Origin: an uncultured Neisseria sp.
GTDB lineage: Bacteria; Pseudomonadota; Gammaproteobacteria; Burkholderiales; Neisseriaceae
Direction of reading: 5' to 3'
Length of the DNA stretch: 18,213 bases
Assembly: GCA_927911515.1 (NCBI GenBank)
Contig: CAKMQH010000094.1
Coordinates: 1 to 18,213 of the forward strand
A program made the position numbers and the translations under genes. The notes beneath the pieces are model-generated. The model did no database searches. It saw only the letters and a program-made list of their open reading frames with translations, and was not told the origin of the DNA. The stretch's first letter is position 1. Each line of letters opens with the position of its first letter. Shown here piece by piece: positions 1-6,090 of this stretch.

Positions 1-65
1 TTTGAATTTTGAAAATGAGATTGAGCATAAAATTTTAGTAACCTATGTTATTGCAAAGGTCTCAG

Positions 66-118
66 ATAGTACGGCAAGGCGAGGCAACGCCGTACTGGTT
101 TAAAGTTAATCCACTATA
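66..118 (+). repeat. Partial Correia element (CREE), right half
   Basis: The stretch ends in the Correia terminal sequence TTAATCCACTATA. It contains the internal hairpin AGTACGGC (68-75) with GCCGTACT (89-96) around a GC-rich loop, followed by CTGGTTTAAA, as in the inner part of these Neisseria miniature inverted-repeat elements. The matching left terminus (TATAGTGGATTAA) is not present upstream, so this is a truncated copy or a solo right half. It lies just beyond the stop of the DUF2788 gene and its hairpin could end that transcript. The family assignment is from memory of the consensus. Confidence 0.75.
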
Positions 119-123
119 CCGTC

Positions 124-327
124 TCAAGGCAGAGCGATGAATTTAATCAGCACTTCTTTGAAAATAAAGCCGAACACGCCCAAGCCCAATACCAGGAACA
201 AAATCGCGATGCCGAATTTGCCCGCCTTGGATTCCTTACCCAAGTTCCAAACGATAAAGCCCAAGAAGATAACCAGTCCGGTCAGGCAGATTTTCATTGC
301 CCAGTCGGAAAATTCTGCTTCACTCAT
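124..327 (-). CDS. DUF2788 family small membrane protein
   Basis: A 67-residue protein with two hydrophobic segments (about residues 9-29 and 38-60) joined by a short basic turn containing GKESKAGKFG. Size, two-helix layout and this turn fit the DUF2788 family of small inner-membrane proteins, whose function is unknown. The ATG is preceded by AAGGAAA at good spacing. It lies downstream of metZ on the same strand, but a uptake-sequence hairpin at 367-405 separates the two, so it is probably transcribed alone. There are no charged catalytic-looking residues. The family call is fairly confident; no function can be given. Confidence 0.75.
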   Translation of the reverse strand: MSEAEFSDWAMKICLTGLVIFLGFIVWNLGKESKAGKFGIAILFLVLGLGVFGFIFKEVLIKFIALP

Positions 328-366
328 AATCGATTTCCTTATTTGATGTTGTGTGTATTTTAATGT

Positions 367-405
367 TTTCAGACGACCTTTGGAACGCCAAGAGGTCGTC
401 TGAAA
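367..405 (-). terminator. Inverted DUS pair, metZ terminator
   Basis: TTTCAGACGACCT (367-379) pairs perfectly with AGGTCGTCTGAAA (393-405) around a 13-base loop. It lies directly downstream of metZ on the minus strand. Paired uptake sequences commonly act as terminators in Neisseria; the T-rich tail here is weak. Confidence 0.7.
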
Positions 406-445
406 TGTAATGGCTCAGGTAAATACCGTCCGTCGGGCGTTTGGC

Positions 446-1615
446 TTAACGCGCCAACGCCTGTTTCAAATCGTCGATCAAGTCATCGACGTATTCCAAG
501 CCGACGGACAGGCGAACCAGTCCGGGGCGGATATTGGCGGCGAGTTTTTCTTCGGGCTGCATTCTGCCGTGTGTGGTTGTCCACGGGTGGGTAATGGTTG
601 AGCGCACGTCGCCGAGGTTGGCGGTACGGGAGAAAAGTTCGACGCTGTCGACGACTTTCCACGCGGCTTCTTGGTCGGCAACTTCAAAGCCGATGACGAT
701 GCCGCCGCCGTTTTGCTGTTTGCGGATAAGCTCCGCCTGCGGATGGTCGGACAATCCGGTGTAGTACACGGCTTGGACTTGTGGCTGTGTCCGCAGCCAT
801 TGCGCGATTTTCAGAGCGTTGTCGAACTGTTTTTCCAAACGCAGCGACAGGGTTTCTACGCCGCTCAACAACTGCCATGCGTTAAACGGCGACATCGCCA
901 GCCCGCAAGAGTTGCAATACATGGCGACCTGCGTCAGCAGATCTTCCGAACCTGCCAACACGCCGCCCATCACGCGTCCGTGTCCATCAATAGCTTTGGT
1001 CGCAGAGGAAACGGAAATATCCGCGCCGTGTTTCAAAGGCTGCGAACCAGCGGGTGACAGCAGGCTGTTGTCCACCACTAAAAGCGCGCCGATGCTGTGC
1101 GCCAATTCGGCTAAAGCTTCCAAGTCGGCCACTTCGCCCAAAGGGTTGGACGGCGTTTCCAAAAACAGCAGTTTGGTGTTGGCTTTGACGGCGGCTTTCC
1201 ATTCGTCCAAATCGGTCGGCGACACATGGCTCACTTCGATGCCGAATTTGGTGACGATGTTATTGATAAAGCCGACGGTCGTGCCGAACAGGCTTCGGCT
1301 GGAAATCACATGGTCGCCCGCCTGCAAGAAGGTGAAAAACGATGCCTGAATCGCGGACATGCCGGTCGAAGTGGCGACCGCGCGTTCTGCGCCTTCCAAA
1401 GCGGCGATGCGTTTTTCAAAAGCGGCGATGGTCGGGTTGGCGGTGCGGGTATAAGTGAACCCTTTGATTTTTTTGGAAAACAAATCGGCAGCGTGTTGGG
1501 CGTTGTCCCACATAAAGCTGCTGGTGAGGAACAATGCCTGATTGTGTTCGCGGTATTCGGTTTGCTCTTTGCCGCCGCGTATGGCGAGCGTCTGCGGGTG
1601 GAGTTTTTTACTCAT
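446..1615 (-). CDS. metZ: O-succinylhomoserine sulfhydrylase
   Basis: A 389-residue PLP enzyme of the Cys/Met metabolism (trans-sulfuration) family. It replaces the succinyl group of O-succinylhomoserine with sulfide to give homocysteine in cytoplasmic methionine synthesis. Seen in the sequence: the cofactor-phosphate motif FTYTR (Y55, R57), the STGMSA loop near residues 83-88, D182 in VVDN, and the PLP lysine K207 in SSATKAIDGHGR. Overall length and the SATKAIDGHG signature match MetZ better than cystathionine gamma-synthase or beta-lyase, though substrate choice cannot be proved from sequence. The ATG follows TTGGAAAAC. Terminator-like DUS hairpins lie on both sides, so it looks monocistronic. 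Confidence 0.93.
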   Translation of the reverse strand: MSKKLHPQTLAIRGGKEQTEYREHNQALFLTSSFMWDNAQHAADLFSKKIKGFTYTRTANPTIAAFEKRIAALEGAERAVATSTGMSAIQASFFTFLQAGDHVISSRSLFGTTVGFINNIVTKFGIEVSHVSPTDLDEWKAAVKANTKLLFLETPSNPLGEVADLEALAELAHSIGALLVVDNSLLSPAGSQPLKHGADISVSSATKAIDGHGRVMGGVLAGSEDLLTQVAMYCNSCGLAMSPFNAWQLLSGVETLSLRLEKQFDNALKIAQWLRTQPQVQAVYYTGLSDHPQAELIRKQQNGGGIVIGFEVADQEAAWKVVDSVELFSRTANLGDVRSTITHPWTTTHGRMQPEEKLAANIRPGLVRLSVGLEYVDDLIDDLKQALAR

Positions 1616-1740
1616 TTGTTTTCCAATCTTGTTCAGCAGGTTTGTTTGATGTGGGAAAGGAGGGAAGCTGCGCGCTTCATAGGTTAACTTGTTAACATTT
1701 TGCGCTTATTTGCGCCGTCTTTCAAGTTTGACGGCGAATG

Positions 1741-1781
1741 GCAAAAGGTCGTCTGAAAACGTTTTTCAGACGACCTTTTGC
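1741..1781 (-). terminator. 19-bp perfect DUS hairpin
   Basis: Left arm 1741-1759 and right arm 1763-1781 are perfect reverse complements of 19 bases, each containing AGGTCGTCTGAA, with a three-base loop. It sits 17 bases beyond the stop of the DUF3465 gene, and its arms end in A/T runs, so it can act in both directions. Confidence 0.85.
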
Positions 1782-1797
1782 AATCGTTCCAGACTTT

Positions 1798-2364
1798 TTA
1801 TTGATAAACACGTCCATTGTGTTCCAGCCAGCCATCGGTATGGCGGCCTGCGGGGTCGTGGTGCGTCCAATGGAGGACGCCACCCTGTTCCGACCATTCG
1901 TATTCGCCGTAGAAGCCGACTTTATCGCCTTTTTTCAAGCCTTTAATTTTGTCGGCGAGGTCGATGTTGTGCGCCACTAAAAGCGTTTGCCCGCTGGACA
2001 GTTTCAAGATAAAACGCTGATGGCGCGTGCCTTGGTTGTCGTCGGGCAGCGTTTTGAGAACCGTGCCTGCGCCTTTCACTTGAATATCGCTCTCTTGGTT
2101 TTCAAAGGCTTGCTGCAATATTTGTTCCGCGCTGCCCTGCCCTGCTTGGTGGTCAGACTTCGGCTGCTTGGGTTGCGACTTTTGGGATGGAGACTGCTGA
2201 GGCTGAGGCGGTTCGGATGGGGGGCGTTTTTCCGCTTGGGCTTGCGGCTGCGTTTGGGTTTCTACGGCATCTGCTGCCTGACCTTGCCGCCCCTGCTGCA
2301 TTTTTTGATAACCGATTACCACGGCGGCAACAATCAGTATCCAAATCCATTTGTTTTTATTCAT
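1798..2364 (-). CDS. DUF3465 domain membrane-anchored protein
   Basis: With the start at 2364 the protein has 188 residues: a short basic N-terminus (MNKNKW), one hydrophobic anchor (about 6-19), a long Q/P/S-rich low-complexity linker (about 23-80), then a compact C-terminal domain (about 93-188). That domain contains RHQRFILKL, LLVAHNIDLA, KKGDKVGFYGEYEW and HWTHHDPAGRH, and it matches my recollection of DUF3465, a small OB-like beta domain of unknown function. Domain placement suggests it faces the periplasm on a flexible tether. In-frame upstream ATGs at 2373 and 2406 exist, but the latter lies inside a terminator-like hairpin (2384-2406), so 2364 is preferred. Confidence 0.8.
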   Translation of the reverse strand: MNKNKWIWILIVAAVVIGYQKMQQGRQGQAADAVETQTQPQAQAEKRPPSEPPQPQQSPSQKSQPKQPKSDHQAGQGSAEQILQQAFENQESDIQVKGAGTVLKTLPDDNQGTRHQRFILKLSSGQTLLVAHNIDLADKIKGLKKGDKVGFYGEYEWSEQGGVLHWTHHDPAGRHTDGWLEHNGRVYQ

Positions 2365-2383
2365 AAAATCCATGCCCAAAAAA

Positions 2384-2406
2384 ATGCCCGACAGTGTATC
2401 GGGCAT
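2384..2406 (-). terminator. Intrinsic terminator or attenuator before the DUF3465 gene
   Basis: Read on the minus strand, ATGCCCGA and TCGGGCAT form a perfect 8-bp stem with a 7-base loop, followed directly by a run of T (A7 at 2378-2384 on the plus strand). It lies downstream of the 270-residue gene that stops at 2512, yet also downstream of the only clear -10 box for the DUF3465 gene (2449-2454). It could therefore be an attenuator rather than a simple terminator. Confidence 0.75.
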
Positions 2407-2428
2407 AAATTATTTGAAAGGAGTTAAA

Positions 2429-2442
2429 TCACGATAACGTGA
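2429..2442. promoter_or_regulatory. Inverted repeat at the presumed transcription start
   Basis: TCACG-ATAA-CGTGA is a perfect 5-bp inverted repeat placed 7-20 bases downstream of the -10 box on the minus strand, overlapping where transcription would start. It could be an operator. No regulator is known; this is inference from position and symmetry. Confidence 0.35.
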
Positions 2443-2448
2443 GCCGCC

Positions 2449-2454
2449 ATTATA
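2449..2454 (-). promoter_or_regulatory. -10 box for the DUF3465 gene
   Basis: ATTATA on the plus strand gives a perfect TATAAT on the minus strand, 85 bases upstream of the chosen start. A convincing -35 is not visible at 16-18 bases spacing, so the strength is uncertain. Confidence 0.45.
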
Positions 2455-2511
2455 TACAAAACCGGCGGAAAAATCAGCATTTTCAGTCCGATACCTGAAA
2501 CGGCGGCGTGA

Positions 2512-3324
2512 TCACGCTTTTTTGTTTCCCTGACTGTATTTCATTTCGTATTTGATGTCGTTCAGGATTTTTTTCACGTTGTAATCCAAAAGCTGTTCCA
2601 CCAAATCGGGCGCCTGCTCGCTGAGGGTTTGTTGAAGCTGGTAGGTAAACAGCGCCATTTGTTTCTGCACGGCGGTGCGTATCATGCCGTTGACTGCGTC
2701 GGCAACGTGCGGGCGCAGGCGTTTGATTAGACGCTCGCTCAGGTCTTGCTCGGAAATGCAGAACACTTCCCTGCGGTTGATGACCTGCGGGTTCAACACG
2801 TTGATATTGACGGTAATCGGCGGCATTTCTTGTTTGGGGTCGTCTGAAACCTGCTCTTGCTCCTGCGGATTTTCATTTTCAGACGACGTTGCCTCTTCTT
2901 CTGCGGGCGCGTCAAATTCGACCGTTTTACGTTTCGGGTTCAGCCAAACTGTGCGCGTGGACTCGATTTGCCTGTCGGACGCGCTCATTTGCAGCGAAGA
3001 CTGCGCGTTCAGCCAGTTTTCCTGCAAAATCACCATCGCATCGGTCTCCGCCGTTTCGGCAGCGTCTTCCTCCAGCATGGCGTTGTGTTCCTCCTGCCAT
3101 TTGCGCAGATATTCCGTCAAGACGGCATCGCGGTTGGCATCGTCGAGCTTGGCGGTTTTGGCTTTGGGCTTCTGCTCGACGGCTGGCTCTTGAGATTCGC
3201 GCACCAAAGGCGCGTGTGTGTAAGGTGCGTTCAATTGGCGGGTTTGCCGCAGCTTTTCCAAGCGGCTTTCCCAATCCAGGCTTTCATCCGTTTGTTGTGG
3301 CGTATCGGGACGATTCGTATCCAT
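2512..3324 (-). CDS. Conserved hypothetical protein with coiled-coil-like C-terminus
   Basis: A 270-residue acidic protein that I do not recognise. Residues about 1-60 are polar and rich in Q, R and P; about 60-130 look helical (DANRDAVLTEYLRKWQEEHN); about 130-165 are very acidic low complexity (EEEATSSENENPQEQEQ); and about 165-265 form a helical domain beginning MPPITVNINV and holding LSERLIKRLRPHVADAV and LVEQLLDYNVKKILNDI. There is no signal peptide or membrane segment, so it is probably cytoplasmic. The acidic linker is encoded partly by two opposed uptake sequences (2838-2848, 2878-2887), suggesting the segment tolerates change. Frame use and codon style fit a real gene. No strong ribosome-binding site precedes the ATG. 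Confidence 0.75.
   Translation of the reverse strand: MDTNRPDTPQQTDESLDWESRLEKLRQTRQLNAPYTHAPLVRESQEPAVEQKPKAKTAKLDDANRDAVLTEYLRKWQEEHNAMLEEDAAETAETDAMVILQENWLNAQSSLQMSASDRQIESTRTVWLNPKRKTVEFDAPAEEEATSSENENPQEQEQVSDDPKQEMPPITVNINVLNPQVINRREVFCISEQDLSERLIKRLRPHVADAVNGMIRTAVQKQMALFTYQLQQTLSEQAPDLVEQLLDYNVKKILNDIKYEMKYSQGNKKA
2838..2848 (+). repeat. DUS inside a coding region
   Basis: GGTCGTCTGAA lies within the 270-residue gene, where the opposite strand encodes the residues VSDDP. Confidence 0.9.
2878..2887 (-). repeat. DUS core inside a coding region
   Basis: TTCAGACGAC, opposite in orientation to the copy 30 bases before it. The gene strand encodes SSENE here. Confidence 0.9.
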
Positions 3325-3385
3325 TTTTAGCTTTCGTTCTTCCGTTGTGTCATTTCATTTCACGCGCATAGCGAATGCCGTGATT

Positions 3386-3394
3386 TGCTATAAT
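3386..3394 (+). promoter_or_regulatory. Extended -10 promoter
   Basis: TGCTATAAT is a consensus extended -10 element (TG, one base, TATAAT at 3389-3394), 32 bases before the ATG of the 83-residue gene. No clear -35 is seen, which an extended -10 does not require. Confidence 0.65.
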
Positions 3395-3426
3395 GCGGTA
3401 TTTTAACAGATTCCTAGGAACACATC

Positions 3427-3678
3427 ATGAGCAGCATCGAACAACGCCTCGAATATTTGGAAGAAGCCAACGACGTTTTGCGTATGCAGAACCACGTCCT
3501 CGCCACCGCCCTCAAAGGCCTGATCCGTTCGCTGCCGTCCGACATGGCGAACGAAGCCGTCGAGTCCATTCAGCTTGCCTTTGAAGACGCGCTCGCCGAG
3601 TTGAACTACGAAGACAGCCCGCATACCGACCTCTTCCATGACGTAACCTACGCTTTTTTCCGCGAAAAAGAACACTGA
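3427..3678 (+). CDS. Small conserved hypothetical protein with N-terminal coiled coil
   Basis: An 83-residue soluble acidic protein that I do not recognise by name. Residues 1-35 show a heptad-like pattern (IEQRLEYLEEANDVLRMQNHV) typical of a short coiled coil, and the rest is predicted helical and ends FHDVTYAFFREKEH. It has no signal peptide. TAGGAA precedes the ATG and a consensus extended -10 box lies further up, so expression is well supported. It is followed 73 bases later by the substrate-binding lipoprotein gene, which has its own ribosome-binding site; co-transcription is possible, as no terminator separates them. It may be a dimerisation or adaptor protein, but that is only a guess from the coiled coil. 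Confidence 0.75.
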   Translation: MSSIEQRLEYLEEANDVLRMQNHVLATALKGLIRSLPSDMANEAVESIQLAFEDALAELNYEDSPHTDLFHDVTYAFFREKEH

Positions 3679-3751
3679 CGCGTAGCTACTTCCCCAAACC
3701 GTGTTAAACTATCCGTTTATTTATTAATATCCGTAAAGAAGGAACCTCCCC

Positions 3752-4593
3752 ATGAACATGAAAAAATGGATTGCAGCCGCCCTCGCCTGCTCTGCGCTGG
3801 CACTCTCCGCCTGCGGCGGTCAAAGTAAAGACGCATCCTCGTCAGCCCCTAAAGCCGACAAAGTGTACCGCGTCGCCGCCAACGCCGAATTCGCCCCTTT
3901 CGAATCATTGGATTCCGCCGGCAACGTTGAAGGTTTCGACGTCGATTTGATGAACGCCATGGCAAAAACCGGCAACTTCAAAGTCGAATTCAAACACCAG
4001 CCTTGGGACAGCCTCTTCCCCGCGCTCAAAAACGGCGATACGGATATCATTATCTCCGGCGTAACCATTACCGACGAGCGCAAGCAGTCCATGGATTTCA
4101 CCGACCCTTACTTTGAAATCACCCAAGTCGTCCTTGTTCCCAAAGGCAAAAAGTCGCCTCTTCAGACGACCTCAAAAACATGGCTAAAGTCGGTGTCGTT
4201 ACCGGTCAAACCGGCGACTTCTCCGTTTCCAAACTCCTGGGCAACGACAATCCGAAAATCGCCCGCTTTGAGAGCGTTCCTTTGGTCATTAAAGAGCTGG
4301 AAAACGGCGGCGTAGATGCCGTAGTCAGCGACAGCGCAGTCATCGCCAACTATGTGAAAAACAACCCGACCAAAAGCATGGACTTCATCACGCTGCCTGA
4401 TTTCACGATTGAAAACTACGGCATCGCCGTACGCAAAGGCGACGAAGCGACCGCTAAAATGCTGAACGAAGCCCTGAAAAAAGTACGCGACAGCGGTGAA
4501 TACGACAAAATCCACGCCAAATACTTCGCTAAAGAAGGCGATAAAGCGGCAGCCGCCAGCCAAGCAGCCAGCCAACCTGAAGCAGCCAAATAA
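3752..4593 (+). pseudogene. Amino-acid ABC transporter substrate-binding lipoprotein, frameshifted as sequenced
   Basis: A periplasmic solute-binding protein of family 3 (SBP_bac_3), which captures polar amino acids for an ABC importer. The signal peptide ends in lipobox LSAC with C21 as the lipidated residue. Family signatures include AEFAPFESLDSAGNVEGFDVD, GVTITDERKQSMDFTDPYFE and, after the break, GVVTGQTGDFS and YDKIHAKYFAKEG. The frame shifts at an A5 run (4148-4152): adding one A restores KGKKVASSDDLKNMAK and a 280-residue protein of normal length. The run is the likely site of a sequencing error. AAGGAAC precedes the ATG. The permease and ATPase genes are not adjacent here. The residue signature does not settle the substrate. 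An internal DUS at 4161 encodes SSDDL. Confidence 0.88.
4161..4172 (-). repeat. DUS inside the substrate-binding protein gene
   Basis: TTCAGACGACCT, nine bases after the frameshifted A-run; in the restored frame it encodes SDDL. Confidence 0.9.
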
Positions 4594-4617
4594 TCTGTTT
4601 CCCAAATAATCTGTTTC
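4586..4617 (+). repeat. 16-bp perfect tandem duplication across the stop codon
   Basis: CCAAATAATCTGTTTC occurs twice head to tail (4586-4601 and 4602-4617). The first copy contains the last codons and TAA stop of the substrate-binding protein gene; the second lies in the 3' untranslated region. Confidence 0.9.
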
Positions 4618-4636
4618 AACGTTCTTAAGCAATAAG

Positions 4637-4680
4637 AAAGGTCGTCTGAAAGCCTGTATCGCGGGTTTCAGACGACCTTT
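4637..4680 (+). terminator. DUS-pair terminator after the substrate-binding protein gene
   Basis: AAAGGTCGTCTGAAA (4637-4651) pairs perfectly with TTTCAGACGACCTTT (4666-4680) around a 14-base loop and is followed by further T. It lies 44 bases after the stop. Confidence 0.85.
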
Positions 4681-4783
4681 TATGTCGGATTTTGTTCCGA
4701 AGGCAGTTATTGTGCAGATTAACCGAACCCTCGTTATTGCCGAACGAATCCGCCATAGAAATTCAATACACAGAAAGTCCCTT

Positions 4784-6015
4784 ATGTCCCAATCCACACC
4801 CTCCCCGCTGGGTGAAAAGCAAATGGCGGTTTTGATGGCGATGTTGGTTGCCCTGATGCCGTTTTCGGTCGATGCCTACCTGCCCGCCATTCCTGAAATG
4901 GCGCAATCTTTGAGCGCGGATATACACCGTATCGAGCAGAGTTTGGTTTTGTTTATGTTCGGTGTGGCGTTCGGGCAGGTTGTCGGCGGCGCGGTTTCGG
5001 ACATCAAGGGGCGCAAACCGGTGGCTTTGGTCGGTTTGAGCATTTATTTTGCGGCTGTTGTCGCACTGACGATGGTGCAGTCGGCAGACGGACTGTTGAA
5101 CTTGCGCGCGGTACAGGCGTTCGGCGCGGGGATGACGGTGGTCATCGTCGGGGCATGGTGCGCGATTATTATTCGGGCAGACAGGCGGCGGAGATGTTTG
5201 CCTTAATCGGCATTATCCTGATGATTGTGCCGCTGATTGCGCCTATGGTCGGCTCGCAGTTGCAGGAATTGGGCGGCTGGCGTTTTTATTTTCGGTTTTT
5301 TGGCAGCGTATTCGTTGGTTTTGTTTATTTTGGTGTTTGCTTTCTTGCCGCGTCCTAAGCAGACGGGCAAAATCAGGATGGACATTTTCGGACTGGTAGC
5401 GGGACGTTTTGCCAGAGTGCTGAAAACGCGTGCGGCGATGGGCTATCTGTTTTTTCAGGCGTTCAGCTTTGCGTCGATGTTTGCGTTTTTGACGGAATCG
5501 TCGTTTGTTTACCAAAAGCTGTACCATGTGACGCCGCACCAATATTCTTGGGTGTTTGCGCTGAACATTCTCACAATGGCTTCGTTCAACCGCATCACGG
5601 CATGGCGGCTGAAAACGGGGGCGCACCCGCAAAGTATTTTGAAATGGGGCATTATCGTGCAGTTTGCGGCGAACCTGACGATGGTGCTGCTGGTCTGGTC
5701 GATGGGGCTGCCGCCGATGTGGGCTTGGTACCATGCGTGATGTTTTCGGTAGGCACGCAAGGCTTGGTCGGCGCGAACACGCAGGCTTGCTTTATGACTT
5801 ATTTCAAGCAGGAAAGCGGCAGCGCAAATGCGGTGTTGGGCGTATTCCAATCCATCATCGGCGCAAGCGTGGGATTGCTGGCGACTCGGCTGCACAATGG
5901 TTCCGCCTTGGTCATGGCGGGCATGATGCTGACTTCGACGGTATGCGGGATTGTGTTGCTTTGGCTCTTTTCGCATCAGGCTTGGAAGGAAAACGATAAA
6001 AGCGAATATGTGTGA
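4784..6015 (+). pseudogene. Bcr/CflA-type MFS efflux transporter, three frameshifts as sequenced
   Basis: A 12-helix major facilitator drug/H+ antiporter of the Bcr/CflA subfamily. It begins with MSQSTPSPLGEKQ, then PFSVDAYLPAIPEM in helix 1, as is typical for this subfamily, and motif A GGAVSDIKGRKP near residues 68-79. Three single-base breaks occur: a base missing in GGGGC at 5150-5154 (restores VGAMVRDYYSG), an extra T in T5 at 5283-5287 (restores GGWRFIFGFLAAYS), and a T missing at 5725-5726 (restores PPMWALVPCVMF). Together they give exactly 411 codons (410 residues), the usual length, so sequencing error is the simplest explanation. The substrate is not predictable. A DUS terminator at 6028 lies between it and convergent pglL. 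Confidence 0.87.
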
Positions 6016-6027
6016 ATAATCAATAAC

Positions 6028-6072
6028 AAAAGGTCGTCTGAAACCTTGAAATCGGGTTTCAGACGACCTTTT
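6028..6072. terminator. Bidirectional DUS terminator between the MFS gene and pglL
   Basis: AAAAGGTCGTCTGAAACC (6028-6045) pairs over 18 bases with 6055-6072 around a 9-base loop, with a T run after it and A-rich sequence before it. It separates two convergent genes and can serve both. Confidence 0.9.
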
Positions 6073-6090
6073 TTTACATCAGCCTATTGC

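Noticed and set aside
819..1687. Long plus-strand open frames opposite metZ
   Set aside because: They are GC-rich antisense shadows of a clearly identified gene, without ribosome-binding sites or recognisable domains.
1683..1696. GTTAAC-TT-GTTAAC upstream of metZ as a regulator site
   Set aside because: The symmetry is striking but short and AT-rich; it does not match a known methionine regulator site such as the MetR box TGAA-N5-TTCA, and no -35/-10 could be placed around it.
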